From contig NC_065906.1 in the NCBI RefSeq assembly GCF_905147045.1, forward strand, positions 4,836,001 through 4,900,000: DNA of 64,000 bases, read 5' to 3'. The notes beneath the pieces are model-generated. The model saw only the letters and a program-made list of their open reading frames with translations. It was not told where the DNA came from and did no database searches. The translations under genes were made by a program, and so were the position numbers. This document shows positions 1-13,995 of this stretch, one piece after another (within the stretch, counting starts at the first letter, position 1; each line of letters starts with the position of its first letter). This stretch comes from Nymphalis io. Its lineage: Eukaryota > Arthropoda > Insecta > Lepidoptera > Nymphalidae.

Positions 1-2029
1 TACAAGATCAAGGGCGAATCTACACGACGGTACAGACAAGTATCCCAGAGTTGCGAGGCCTGTTCTCTTATTATGGTAGCTTATTATTAACTTACCAGTA
101 ACACTATACGTTAAAAAACTTAATATACTAGTTCTACGGCCAGCAACGATTATGGTGATTGTAGAAATCAAGCGCGCTGGACACTGGAACTAACTTTTAA
201 TTTACGCTTTGGAAATATTAAATAACATAAGTTAGAGGTAGAATTATTTTTCTTAAATATAAACTAAACCTGCGCATAAGGGTCGAGATGAATTAGTAGA
301 TATTCGTAGTGCTCAAATCGTACTTAAAAAATAAATCGTGTGCTCGAAACGGCAAGCATCGAAGAGGATAACAAAACATCGTGAGTAGGTAGGTGTAGTA
401 GGTAGTAAACCAACCGAAAAAAAACTCAAATAATTCTTCAACTTTTTTACAATGTCTCAATTTTCACGATTTCATGTTAACATATTTCCTACTCATAAAA
501 GGGCGCTTCTTTTTATGTACACGTATTAAATGTAGTTTTCAAAGTTCTTATAATATCTTAAGTAAACATGTATACTAAGGCAAATAATATTAATATACTT
601 TATCGAAAGGCGATGTTAAATTTCCCCTATATCTATTAAATAGCCGGTTTAAGCAAGGTTTCTAAAACATTACTTTTCCATCAAACGATTCTATTTCCTG
701 TTATTGCGAGCCCAAGATCAAGGCTAGGATATGAGAAAACCGGAACATACTCATAATAATAATTAATAGTGAAATTATGTTGTAGTATTAATTAAGATTT
801 AATTAAACAGGTAATATCTAGGACATTTGTAGCAACTTGTGTCAAAAAGTATTAAAAGTGTGCTTCGTAGTGATATTTTGTTAAAGCAACCGTGAAATGT
901 TGACAACCGAATTATGATGGTATACTATTTTGATGCGTATATTCTTGAAATATTATAATTATTATGGTGAATGTCGCGTATAACTTTCTGACATTTCACG
1001 ACCGTTGTCTGCGGTAAGTCTCGATTTTGTTCTTATACAATAGCCCTACCGGATGCGTGACCAATGTGAAAACTTTTGCATCAGAATATATACGTATATT
1101 TTACATATTTAAACGTTGCTCTACGTAAATCCTTATAAAAATAATGCTCGTTTTTGTTTCTATTCAATAAGTTCGCGCATCGTTCATAGGTTTGACTGAC
1201 TTCTGGGATAGTTCTTTTTATGAAAGATAAGATACGAACACTTAAAAAAAATTTAAAAAGGAGTTATACTCAAGCCCGCATATGTTACATAGTATCTAAT
1301 TTAAAGAGTACCTAGTCACTGAAGTTATGATGATTGTGAGATGATTGTAAAAAATGATTGAAGAAAGTCTCACTCGGAATTTCATAAATTACTGTTCGTA
1401 AAGTATAGTCATTATTGCACTCAAATTGAAGAAACATGAACATTTTATCGACCGAAACAAGTTTATGTTAAGAAAGGCTTTTTATTATAGTATGTTGATC
1501 TAAAATCTAAATGTAACAAAATTTTGATTTACAAAAATTTTAGTAACGGAGTACACAGATTGCTAACAAATTATAAAAAAATGGTTCTGCAAATATTATA
1601 CTTTGGTCGCATAAAGTTCTTATTTATAAGACTATGGTAACTTAAGTGAATTAGATTTGCAGTGAAAACTTAGTAAATATTAATAACAAAAAAAAAATAT
1701 AATTCGAAATGCTGGCGGCAGTCCTGTTCGATTATCTAAATGTAATTGTCTAAATTTCAAATTGAGTATTATTTACTTTATTTTTAATATCAAGCATATT
1801 TGTACTTGCCCTATTAAGTGATTTTTTTTCAAACTGTTCCAATTTAAAATGCCCAATAAGCTCACGCACATTAACTAAATATATATATACGGTCGGTCTT
1901 AAATATAGTTCTTATTATATTAGTTTTTTGCAGTGAATTGATATTTGGTAGGCTCATTTGAAAATATGATTTTATCAAATTTTTCCACGATGTACGCCTA
2001 CTGTGTTAAGGCCAGATACTTATACTTAC
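1..2029. other. AT-rich non-coding DNA
   Basis: No convincing coding exon was found on either strand. The stretch is AT-rich with stops in all frames. It holds one recognisable dispersed repeat near 878-1040. It may be intron or downstream flank of the minus-strand gene whose exon lies at 2030-2162. Confidence 0.5.
878..1040 (-). repeat. dispersed repeat, inverted partner at 14963-15095
   Basis: The segment containing ctgcggtaagtc, the gaccgttgtctg block and the atactattttgatgcgtat block is the approximate reverse complement of 14963-15095. It is probably part of a transposable element; the family is not identified. The two copies lie about 14 kb apart in opposite orientation. Confidence 0.5.
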
Positions 2030-2162
2030 CAAGTCAAGTCGCAAGCTAAAGGATACGTGCTTGCGTGGTGGTGGAGGTATGGTGGCTGGTGCCTCATAGA
2101 AGGCAGCCTCCTCCAACCCATAATCAGACTCGCTTTCCGTCCACTCCAGCTTCATGCTGGGA
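2030..2162 (-). CDS. internal exon of an unrecognised minus-strand gene
   Basis: On the minus strand a 133-nt open segment is bounded by a good acceptor (ttgttacag, just before 2162) and a strong donor (gtaagtataag, just after 2030). It enters in phase 2 and leaves in phase 0. The peptide begins PSMKLEWTESESDYGLEEAA and continues with a proline run (PPPP) followed by RKHVSFSLRLDL. It is acidic then proline/basic, resembling a cytoplasmic linker or tail. I do not recognise the protein. No partner exon could be joined with certainty; the rest may lie left of the window or in large introns to the right. The plus-strand reading of the same DNA is a shadow. Confidence 0.5.
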
Positions 2163-5100
2163 CTGTAACAAATAAATTTATATATGACAAACATTCAACT
2201 TACATAACATATTTAATCTAGACCAGATGTCTAAGTTTTTAATAATGACCCATAAGCTTAACGATTAGGAAAAGGCAATAAATTACAAATCCAATTTGTT
2301 TCTTCATTTTATAAAATATATTTTTTATAATTGATATTATATGTGGTGAATATAATAAATTAGTAAATAAAATTAGTTTATAGATTCTACAATTGGATTT
2401 TGATTAGGTATCAAAAGATCGATCTGAGTCTGAAATGAATAATGTTAAGTTATACATAAAAAAATTAATAATAATTCTTAATATTTGATAAACTAAATAA
2501 TAATTCTATAGATACATTTGTAATATTTCATGAAGCGACTAACAAGATTGCTTTCTCGTCGAAACCAACTTTGTAGCTGATATAATTTTATGACCACTTC
2601 TTATGGGGCTTGAAACAATAGGGCTTCGGTGACCACAACCATTGCCTGCGTGGTTTCTGACAATTGACATCAATACACCCATCTCACTTACACATACTAA
2701 TAAGGAAAGAGATAGCGTTTAATGTAAGGTTCGTGTCGAGCATACCTGAATAGACTGCTTCAACCTGTTTTTATATCTCGATGACTTAAGTTATTGTTTT
2801 ATGGATATTTTAGCGTGCTACTTTGATTTCTTAAACGTTATAAAAGAAGGAGACAAAAGACTTTCTAAAAATAAATAATTCCAATATTATATATTCTTAA
2901 TAAGGTGAAACAGAATTTTAAAACGTAACACATTTTAGTATAAATTCTATTATCCTCTGTAGATATATATATATTCAGCATTGAAAAACTCTGCTTTGCT
3001 TCCTATGATCCATAATCATAAAACCACGGATTCCGTTCATTGAATCCATTAATATTCCATCAAAGCGATCGAAATTAGTTAACACTTTCAAACATAACGA
3101 GTCGATCCGGCGGAAATGGTATCCGAAAGCACGTGTTACCAAACCCTTTCTACAAGGAAATGTTTTTATTTTTAAGGTAATAAAACTGGGATTCCCTTGG
3201 CAATATCGGAATCAAAAATTTATAGAACGTACTAATATAGTAGGATAGTTCTTGTTAAGAGAAAAATAAGGACTATATTCCTTTGAAGTTTATTGTATAT
3301 ACAGTTTTAAGATCAAGAAGTAGAAGTAAATGTGTCGTCGGTAGAATTCGGCGCTTAGAGATGTCGCTTCGGTCAATATCCGCAGGAAATGGTTCTCAGT
3401 TTGACACCCAGATCATTATTGTCTTGTAATTGAATCGGCGTGTCGATTTGTAGGTTCGTACATCGAAAACTAAGGGTGTTTAATTATAGCCGGTACCAAT
3501 ACAGCGATACAACACCCCTTATACATATAAGTGAGGTATAGAAATAATGTCTTATTTGAAAACGTCAAGATTATATTTTTAAAACTAACGATTGTGTAAA
3601 ATATATCTAATATAAAACAGTAAAAACTGAAATAAATCGTTTTACATGAATCCTAGAATATTTTTGTATGTTTTTAATCGTTAATATTGATTGTAATTCG
3701 AGTGTTACATTATGTAATATTATTACATAAACACAAATACGCGCATAAAATCTCTGATGGTGGTGCTTGGATTTGAACCCGCGGATTTAGATTGACGAGT
3801 ACCATCAGTTGGGTCATTTATTTATTTATTTTATTTAGGACCATCAGCAGTTACAACACTTATACATGTAATAATAAAAACACATTCAAACTTACGTAAA
3901 ATGTGTGACTCTTCAAGACGGCCACAATATGCATTTTAAGGTACAATATACTTTTTTCTGTATTACTTATAACAGATTATAATATAAGCAATATTTTTTA
4001 TAATACTAAAAGACTAAAAATTGTTAACCACATTTCTATAGAAAAAAAAACAAATAAATAATAATAATTAATAACATTGAAAATAAAGCTGTAAATATTA
4101 TAATTAACGAGGGCACTCATTTCATTTATCACATTAATAACACATAACAATATAATTTAAATAAGAAAACAATAATTTAATTTAATGGACCGCCAACAAG
4201 AATAAGCAAATCGAATAATTATCATAATCGATATATATTACAAAGATTTAAAACATTATCTTACTAATTGTTATTCGATAAATTATTTTTCGTACACAAC
4301 TAGAATTAATAAAACACACCGCCTTTACTTAAAACAAGAATCTTATATCTTGTATCGAATAATATTATAAAAAATATTTCTATAAAAGCTTGCTCCAAGC
4401 CCCGAATTTAAAAGCCTTACGGCGTAAGATTTTAAATAATTCCTCGAAATAGGAACTTCTGAAGATGAGTGCGTTAACACATATGGTAATTTGTAAGCAT
4501 AAGGTTCCCGACCTATGGAACATTGCCCCATTAAACCGTACACGCGATTTTGCATGTCAGCCTAATCGTGTGCACAGCACGTAATCGGTTTATTCTACCC
4601 GATTTGACGAGTGAAAGAATTTTCGAACAAGATTCTTAAAAATATGTTGAATATTTGTAATAAATTGCGTTTATCATATTCAGAATTCATTTCAAATAAT
4701 TTGGCGAAAAAAAAATTGGCGTAGCAATAGAGGTTGTACGATACTAAATTCATCTCTTCTTAAATTGCTGATGACGGATCAATAACAGTTTTCATTTCAA
4801 CCTTACCTCCTCCTCAAAAGGAGAGAAGGTCTAAGCCCAGCAGTGCGACGTTTACTAGCTGTTACTTCGTTAATTATACTCATTACACTGACAATGCACT
4901 TCCAACCATAAAGTCTTAGATATATGTATGTAGGTATGTCTCATCTATCAATAACTACACTGGCTCACTCACCATTCTATCTGTAACACAGTAATACTAC
5001 TATAATGAAGTTTGACGGTAGAATAATTGATGAATAGTGGTATCCTACCACTTGAACAAATCCCAAGCATTTTTTCTTTGATATTTGTATTTGATAAGAA

Positions 5101-5250
5101 TTTTGTTGTACATTTTCGACGGCTTGGTTATATTATTTGTAAATACTGCAATCGTTTGGTGATTACTATTTTATTAGTAAATATTAGTAATAAATTAGTT
5201 TAAATATAATTCAAATTTAACATTCCTGTAAAAATATGTATATGTATTAG

Positions 5251-5311
<61 letters not shown>

Positions 5312-5459
5312 CGCGCCTCTCGTTCAAAAGTATAATTTTTATAGGATAAAAAAATCGCTTGACGATATTATATGTCAGTGTCAAGATAAATATTCCGTAG
5401 TTTAAAATTTTCTATAATAAATTGAAAAATAACTTATTAATTAAGATTTTTAATTAATA
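2163..5459. other. AT-rich non-coding DNA with repeat fragments
   Basis: No coding exon is supported. Visible contents are a tRNA-like SINE head fragment on the minus strand near 3757-3812, a LINE-like tail with a TTTA run near 3815-3960, a SINE tail fragment (aaggagagaaggtctaagcccagcag) near 4802-4862, a fragment of the 290-bp 'gcggacgagcatatgggcc' repeat near 4955-5055, and a TA microsatellite next to the ATP synthase gene. Confidence 0.5.
5256..5304. repeat. (TA)n microsatellite
   Basis: An uninterrupted run of about 24 TA units lies about 155 bp upstream of the ATP synthase subunit d start codon. Confidence 0.95.
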
Positions 5460-6278
5460 ATGGCCAAACGATTTACAAAGAGTGCCATAAATTGGGTCGA
5501 ATTTGAAAAACAAGTGCCACCTGAACAGAAAACGAAGTTCTTGGCATTTAAAGCTAAAGCGGATATGTATTTGCGACGGTAATGTTTTATGACATCATTA
5601 ATAAAATTGGTCCTATTCTTATTAAACTCATATAAACCAGGATACACTAATTTTACAAACGTTTGTTTCATTAAGATACATACTCTTTTGAAATTAAGAA
5701 TAAACCTTCGACAACCACCCTTACATGCTTTTATGTGATAATACAAAATAAATATTATATGTGAATAATATATAGTTATATTTTTATTCTTTTAGAGTGC
5801 AGGCAAATCCACCTGAACCACCGAAAATCAATTGGGAAGAATATCAAAAAACTGTCCCAGTAAAAGGCCTTGTAGACAAATTCAAAACAGCATATTCAGC
5901 ATTTCAAGTACCCTATCCAACAGATACTCTATCTGAGACAGTCGATGAGCAATGGAAGAGTTTGGAGCCAGAAATTAAAGAATTTTGTGCCGAGAGACAA
6001 AAGGACATAGAACTGTAAGCTTTAATCATATTTTTTTTATAAAACTCAATATATTTATAATATAATATAAAATGAATCACTCCAGGGCACAGAAAGAATT
6101 AAATAGAATAAAGGCATTACCTAAATTTGAAGATATGACGATGGAGACCTTTTACGATGTATATCCAGATCAAGCGTTGGATCCTGTGAAAAGACCTACA
6201 TTCTGGCCACACACTCCAGAAGAACAGCTAGGTTATATAACTCCAGAGCAAAAGGCAATGAAGAAAGGATCCCATTGA
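5460..6278 (+). CDS. ATPsynD: ATP synthase subunit d, mitochondrial
   Basis: Peripheral-stalk subunit d of the mitochondrial F1Fo ATP synthase, which helps hold the F1 head to the membrane Fo part on the matrix side. Three exons: 5460-5578, 5796-6014 and 6086-6278. All junctions are GT-AG and in frame (phases 2 and 2), giving 176 residues, the usual length for insect subunit d. The protein starts MAKRFTKSAINWVEFEKQVP. Family hallmarks seen are the N-terminal ...INWVEFEK, the central INWEEYQKTVP with FKTAYSAFQVPYP, and the C-terminal MTMETFYDVYPDQALD and FWPHTPEEQLGY. There is no cleaved presequence, as is normal for this subunit. The start is the first ATG, preceded by stop-rich AT DNA. The introns are short (217 and 71 bp). 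The gene stands alone, with no close neighbour on either side. Confidence 0.97.
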
Positions 6279-9200
6279 AATGAACTGCATATGAATTCGC
6301 AGAAGAATATATCACACACATTAATCATACTCATTTCAAAGATTATTATCTTGAATCATTCATTCATTAATTACTCATCCTTGATAGATTTGTAAACGTA
6401 AAATATAGATACCCTTGCTACCAGCCACTAGCAAGTAGCCTGTAAAAAATCTACAACTGGGCTTTAGCCTCCTCTGTTTTTGAGTAAGTTGATATAATAT
6501 ATGTTACTCTTCGGCCCACGTCATGTTTTCATTAATTCAAAGATATTTTAAATGTCTAAATCCAAACCGCAAAGCGTAAAAGGTAATTTTATTGTGGTTT
6601 TATATAGGATTAATATTGCTCGACTTTTACAACAAAATTGTAACTTTATCTTTTTAATATATGTATATTAGGATATATGCTTTTGCAGACATACCTATTA
6701 TCCGTATATATTTTGGAGATTACATGGATATTTTTTAAATTCATTCAATCATAATTTAGAGCTTTGTGTGAAGTACATTTAAAAAGTATGTATTACTCCT
6801 CGTGTGTGTAGAAATATAAGGTCATTTTATTTGAATGTTGGCGGAACCACGGACAAAGTATATAGTATGTATGATGTGGAGCCCTAAAAATTTAATCGAT
6901 TTAGTAGTTTTTGTGAAAACCGATAATAATGGAGAACATGCCTCTTTATATTAGTATGAAGTGTCATTTGTTATATTACTGTTTGCAGTGTACAATCACG
7001 AGAACCCTATACATACATATATAAAATGTTCGAGTTTAGGGCAAGGAAGAGTCATTGATCGATCAGTGCAGTGGACTCTAACGGCAGCGACAAATGTTAT
7101 TGTCTATGGCACACAAGAAGGGCTGCAGTCTATATTTAGCGTCACATTCAGGGTCGAGGGACATTAGCCAAGAAGTCGCGCGTGGCAAATTGTGACTGAT
7201 CATTGGATTAGGTTACTTAATTTATTTTTGGTTTTATTACTAACTGGACATTTAATTCGCGGTACATGTGCAATTTACGATCACACGATCAAAGCGATTA
7301 TTTTAATTTTCTTTCGTTATGAATAATTAAATTTGATGTTCGAAATATTTATTTTAATAATTCGTACTTATTTAGTGGCTTGTTTATTCACAAAACAGAC
7401 GCAATTATAAATAATTAATATAACGATATTTGGCACACTTTCGTTAGTTGAATGATCTTTGTAACATTAAAGTGGGCGTGTTAGCTACAAATACACCTAA
7501 TAAACGCAACTTAAATAAGGGCAACGTATAATGTTGCAGTTTTAGTATATAGTATATTATTGCAATTAAAATTATTAACTATTTTTAAGCGACTGAGTAA
7601 TACACGCATGCCAAAAAAATTATAACAAATGTAAATAAAAAAAAAAAAAACTGACATACAAATGTATAAAGCACGTTAACTGTTGAAGCCAGACGCATAA
7701 TTCGTTTCCGAGAAATGTAACTTCAGATGTTATAGTGGGTCGATGTTACTGGCTGCTGAAGGGATACATTCTTATGAATTAATACATTATTTTTGCCATT
7801 CAAGTTTAAGCTTTTTAAACTCCTTTAGCCATGTTTTAGTAATACTTTAAGATCAACTAACAGCATTTTTGATGTAACTTGGAGTAACACGTTATTGAGG
7901 AAAAAAGTTTTTACATTTCTAAACTGGATAGAGAGAACAAAATACTTATTTTTTTAATTAGCAATTGTTGTATTTTTACAATATTTTTAGCAGGTTATGC
8001 CACATCCTGCAAAGAGTAGTTGCTTGCAATGTATTCGTTGGCAATTTTCGATGGAAGCAAGGACAGATCCAGGGGTAGGGGGCTCATTGGGGTCATGACA
8101 ATCCTAGGAGGGTCAACCACTGATATTTTTTCTAGTCTCATCAATGAATATAATCATTATTGAACATTTTTACTGTCTCATTAATTTTCTTAATTTGAAA
8201 ACAATGTATTTTATTGTTTTTTACGAATTAGCTCTCGGTTGACAGTTATTATTCCTTTAGTCTAAATATTGGAAACAATACATATTATTATTGTTTACGT
8301 AATACATATTAGCATGATTGTTTTGTATTTACGACCTAATAATGTTAAGACAAATTTACGACTAAAAATCAAATGAACGAAGTTATTTATCTATAAAATT
8401 TGACCATGTACGTAATGCAAAAGTGAGTTTCTTTATTTGTTGCGCTTTTACGTCTTAACTTCTTAAACGTCATCATGAAATTTTGCATAAACATTGTCAG
8501 TACAGGGTACAGAAAAATACATTAGGTACCTAAGTCTTTCCCTTTCCTTAACACGCGGGCGGAGCCGCGGCCAGATACTAGTAAATAATAATTGTTGGCA
8601 TGGACCAGCACCGACATTGAGTCCTTTGAGAATTATTACATGCATAAATATGCAATATTTTTATTAGTTAATTAGGTAATCCATGAAGTTAAATATGCGT
8701 TTACATAAAATGGAATTACTAGATAGACTACGACATTGCGAATTTTGGTTTTAGCGACTTAAAATAAAGCAATTAGTACTATGGTATAAACGTATGCGAC
8801 TTTAAATAAATTAAAATATAAACTTTATATACAATCAATCTGAATTAATTCAGCTATTCGTGACAATTTTCGAGACCTTCACTTTTTATTTCTGGGCTTT
8901 TTTTAGACTTGAAAATTTAATAAATATTTTTTTCATGATTTAAATTTATACTTTTATTTTAATTAATTTCAAATTAACTATTGATATGGAATTTTTCGTA
9001 AAAATAACACTCACATTTTCGTAATAGATAATCGGTACGAGCTTTAAATAAGTTTCAGAAGTAACATCCTTTTCCGTTTCCTTTACAGAATATAAATGTG
9101 AGATTTCTTAACATCTCAAGAATATGCGTTTGTTAACAGAAAACTTCCGTCAAAAACAATATATTTATACGCTGATTATTAATACGATATTGTATAAATA

Positions 9201-11433
9201 AATAGTTCTCAATGAATTTCCAAAAAGTAGTTAATAGTGTAGGACTGAATTATTATAAGTAAATGATAATCCTAAAAATTTAAACTAAGTCTGACTCTAT
9301 CTTGCTATTATATTAATTTAGTCTGGGTACTGTAGACTGCTGTAGCGTGGGTGGAAGGGTGAGACCACCTGTTGCAGGCATGCTATTTTTAGTTCTGCCC
9401 CTCCTCGTCCCGCACTCCTCACGTCAGCCGTTCATAACTCCATGAGTAATGTGTGCAGTCAAGAATACTTGCAACTTTGACCGGTCAAGGAAATTATGAT
9501 GTCCAGAATTTGGTGCATATGCCTTAATTAACCTGAAATTTTATAAAAAATCACACAGATTTTTCTCTGGAGGTGCGTAGTCAAGAGTATCTCAGTCATG
9601 ATAAACTTAATGTTATGCAACGGTGATGATGATGTTTTCTCTTATCTATATAATAATATCACGTTTTCAATTGCATGAATCTGTGTTATTGTCACGAATT
9701 TATGTAATATTTACATGTTTATAATTTACTATGATTAGTGGTGAAAAGAATAGTGCCGCATGGGGCGGCGTTGAAAATGAAACCTTTGTTTTCTAAATTC
9801 AAACACTATTTTACAAAACAAAAAGATGTGTAATGTATCCATGTGTAAAGTTAATAGCTAACAATTCAAAGATTCTGAAAATATATCATTTGTTCTACAG
9901 TTTTACTTAAGCACATAACAAGTTAACTATTTATACGATTATAATCAAAAGCACTAAAAACAACACAACTTCACAAAGAACATAATTTGCACATAAGCGA
10001 TTTATCGATGTACGAAATCGTCAAGTAAATTTTATCGATGACAGTCTGAATAATTTGAACAATTTTACTTACAAATAGTTCATTCAAAATGTAAACTCTC
10101 GTTCAATCACGCTCATCAACATTTTTCTTTTGTTTACACGAAGTATCGAGCAATCAAGCGCGTGCTTGTTTTTTATAAATGTGCAATACATCGTGTGAAA
10201 AACAAATTCGTTTTGTTTATACAAGATTCAAAATGGCATTTAAATTACAGACTATTTTATTTATAGTTAAAAAAATATTTGTTTATTTTTTTCTTGTTTT
10301 AAATTATTTTAAAATCTACAAACACTTCCTTGATGATCGAAATAATTTAAAATATGCTTGCAACACCAAACTAATTTATTTATCAGAAAGGAATATTTAT
10401 TCAGATTTCTTATTATTTGGAATATATATTTAAATATTAGGTAAAGATTACTTTTGTTTTATTTACAAATATTCATATATCTATACAATTTCAAAAAAAG
10501 AAGCCAAGATAGCATAATCAGAATAATATTATTGCCTATTTATTTTATCGGTAATTGAAATATCAAATAAAAAAATCCTAAAGAAATTGATATGAAAATA
10601 ATCTTACTCAAAGTTAAAAAACTTTCACTATTATCATAACATTTTAGCTACTCGAAATAGCTGTAAAATTGAAATGGAAAATAATATTACTTTCAAATTA
10701 GTATATTGGTATTTATTACATAAGCTAGCTAAAGCTAAGCTAAAATATAACTTAATTGAGCAAAAAAGTACATCAGTCCATTTATATTCATTCAAAATTA
10801 AAATATTTATTTATACATTTACAAAATATTTTACATATAAAAAGATCCTTTTGGATTTCAACAATACATAATAATCGAAACAAAGTATGAAGTCATATAT
10901 TTTATATTAATGTGTAATGTAGAATAAAATCCGATCATTTACGGAAAATTTTATTGTTATACGCAATACAAGTAAAATTTACAGGCTGTAACCCAAAACC
11001 AGCCAACTATAATCTATATAACAAACAAAATATATATATATCTCGGTTTTTCATAATAAACACCAGACCAGGTATAAAATAATTCATAAATATAAAAAAC
11101 ACATTTTATTTAATACGTCTGTAGTATTATTATATTGATATAAAACTTGGAAATGAAACCCAAAGATACCGGCTGTGATCAGTAATCTGAAACAGTCTGA
11201 TCAAACGTTTATTCTCGTATTAAAGGCATTTATACACTCGTGATACGAATGCTAAAGTGGAGTAACTGCATGAGATGAATTATATTCAACGTTTATTACA
11301 GCTCCTCAGTATTCTTTAAACTCGTTGATCGGAGATTAACAAAACCTCGCATGACACTGACCTATAACACTCACAGCACAATAAATCTTGGAAAATATTT
11401 TATTTATATATAACATCGTCTAATATATTTAAG

Positions 11434-11623
11434 AGCCGAAATAGCCGAGTGGTTAGAACACGTGAATTTTAACCGTATAAGAAGAATACGAATGAATTTA
11501 ATGTGCTTGATTAGTATTTATTTCATCTATTTAGCAGCATGGTGGAATAAGCTTCTAAGCTTCTCCTCAAAAGGAGAGGAGGCCTAAGCCCAGTAGTACG
11601 ACATTTACAGGCTACCTTACTCT
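11434..11623 (+). repeat. degenerate tRNA-derived SINE (family S1)
   Basis: Starts with a tRNA-like head (gccgaaatagccgagtgg, box A-like) and ends with the family tail (agaggaggcctaagcccagtag). The middle is deleted compared with the fuller copies at 24954-25240 and 29731-30027. Confidence 0.65.
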
Positions 11624-13869
11624 TATAATATATTATAATGACACGGTCTTATTGCGTATAACTGCGAACGTGTTTTGTTTTGTCCTTTATTCACGCAGCA
11701 GATTTTAGTCGAAGGCACATGCTTTGGCATTTTATTTACTGGTATTATTGTGAAGAAATCCACGTGAGTCGAAGTGCGGTTAAAAATCATGTATTTCAAA
11801 ATAAATTTCTTTAAGTAAAGTTAAAGTTTAAAATTTGGGTTGTTTTGTACTATTAAATAGAAAGCGTTTTGTTTCATAAATGAATATCTTAACCGTTTGG
11901 CCAACATACCAAGGAGACCCAGGAATCTTATTGATGAACTAATTTATTATTTAATATCGGAATGTAAATTCAAATAAATTTTGTACTTACTTGTATAATA
12001 TTATAGTTTTAGGATAAAATAATTATGAGGTATTTCAATAAAGTTAGCGACAAAGCAAGCATTTCTTAAAAAAACTTTGTTTTGTTTTTTTCTACTTGAT
12101 TATACAGGAAAGAAAACATTCATCTTAAAAGTTCCGTTTGTTTGTAAACACAGAAATATATTCACGATATTTTTTAACTGTAGAATATAATAATCAATAT
12201 ATTTAGGTGGTATGTCCTTCGTGATAAATAAACAATTATATGGCACGGACGCTGATAGGGAATACTCGTTATCACCGAGTCGTCGAACCCGCACAAGGCG
12301 ACGCGTTCGTTATGTAAAGGTCTTTGTTCAATACTAAGGTCTAAGCTTACTTTGTATCTTGACGATAGTAGAAATGTTGTTGTATACATTCACCAAATTA
12401 TTTACACTATATGAATTAATATAAGGAGACTACGGTTTTTGAACGTTTAATAATTTATTTTTAATTCCAAATTCGAATGGAATATGTATTTGTAAACAGA
12501 ACTTTTTTTTTAAATTATATTTTGAAACGTTAACAGAACTGTACAAAATAATTATGATACAATGTAGTTTAACATATAATATTTAATAGATATTAGTCAG
12601 TTTCATCCGTATGATAACATAAAAACCCAGCCTTTAGCATTTAGCTGGCACACCATGTTCCGGTCAGCATATCGATTGTGAAATATTTTAACTTTAATGT
12701 TTTCACATTTCGAATTGTGTTGATACCGAATAGACTGAAACTGAGTGACGCGGATTAGGCAAGTTTATGATGCGGATCGTTACTAATTAATTCATAATTA
12801 AAAATTCTGGTGCGTCCGAGCAGACGGCGTCAACCAATTACGCGAACCGCATTTTTGAATTGACACTGAACGTTATTACGACAAACATTGAGTTCAAATT
12901 AGTTTATTATGGGATAGGAGAGTTTGTATGAAGGGCAAGCGACAGTTGTTTTATTTTGAACTATATTTAGTACTTGGACTGAATTGTTACTGTGCCAGCT
13001 TTGTATGGAGCGATGAGTGGCATCGACATACTCGATGAATGCATAACTTAGATACGTGGCAAATACCTAGATACTGGAAACGACAATCATGTTAAATGAA
13101 AACTTGATAGCTGGCTTTAACTCAAATCATTTTCTACCCAAATTAAATCTAAACTAAATTTAAAAATTTCTATTCGAATCTTGCGATCAACTGTAGTAAG
13201 CATCTATTAATTTTTTTAGGCTTTAAACTCTGAACATTCCTTTATAAACTTATATGAGTATCTCTAACAAAACTTAAGAGATGTTAAAATCTTATCGAAA
13301 GATGCAGTGTTGTGATGTTTTGCTTTTTTGTTAGCTTCTAGTCAATGTGTGGAAAGTTGTTTCTTAGTGTGTGTGTATGCGAAGTCGGCACGCAACATCT
13401 GTTGTTTGTGTTTGCGGTATGCCAAAAACTATTTTTTAAATGTTTCGTCATGGTTAATGTCAACACAAAATTGTACGACGCAGAACGAAATATAAGCTTT
13501 TGATACATCATTAGAATATATTAGTGCTATTCTGTTTATAAAAGAGGCATTATGAAGAAATGCAAATAATTTAAATTGAAATTTAACTAACTATGTGAAA
13601 TTTTATAAAACATCGGTGCAAGAATATCGTAAACATTTCAGGTTCCTCTTTTAATTATGTAAAATTGGACAAAACCAATCATACGATAGACTGTGTTAAT
13701 ATATAACAGAATACAAATACGTACTGCCAAATTTGTTAAGAGATTATATAAGAAATTCGTACAAATAAAACAATAAATCAGAAAACAATAACGTCGGTGA
13801 CGGTTATTATTATTTCCGCAAATGTCATGATCCAATGCATTCTTTACGACGTGTTTTTCAAAATCCATA

Positions 13870-13995
13870 TTCGCTACGAGATCCGTCCCGAATCGTGTCA
13901 GCAGGCGAGTCTTCTACCTGCGGGTCCCGTTGCGTGCAAGGTGTAACGCACCCTACTCACACATCGACACACAGAACACACACGCACCGGTAGGG
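13870..13995. other. GC/CpG-rich patch in AT-rich DNA
   Basis: A short stretch with many CG dinucleotides stands out from its surroundings. On the minus strand it includes gggacccgcag followed by gtagaag, a possible splice donor, and it lies just upstream of a minus-strand ATG at 13868. It may be an alternative promoter or first exon of the putative minus-strand gene; evidence is weak. Confidence 0.25.

Noticed and set aside
4343..4555. 70-residue minus-strand open frame (MQNRVYGLMGQCSIG...)
   Set aside because: It may be a fragment of an old transposable element but matches no domain I can name; not enough to call a gene.
5450..5746. 98-residue minus-strand open frame
   Set aside because: It is the antisense shadow of ATP synthase subunit d exon 1 and its intron.
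6961..7167. 68-residue open frame with a locally higher GC end
   Set aside because: No acceptor/donor pair or known motif; a TCAGTGC initiator-like string near 7064 was noted but there is no gene downstream to support it.
10179..10871. 84- and 65-residue plus-strand open frames
   Set aside because: Composition is what AT-rich DNA gives by chance; no conservation signal can be seen.
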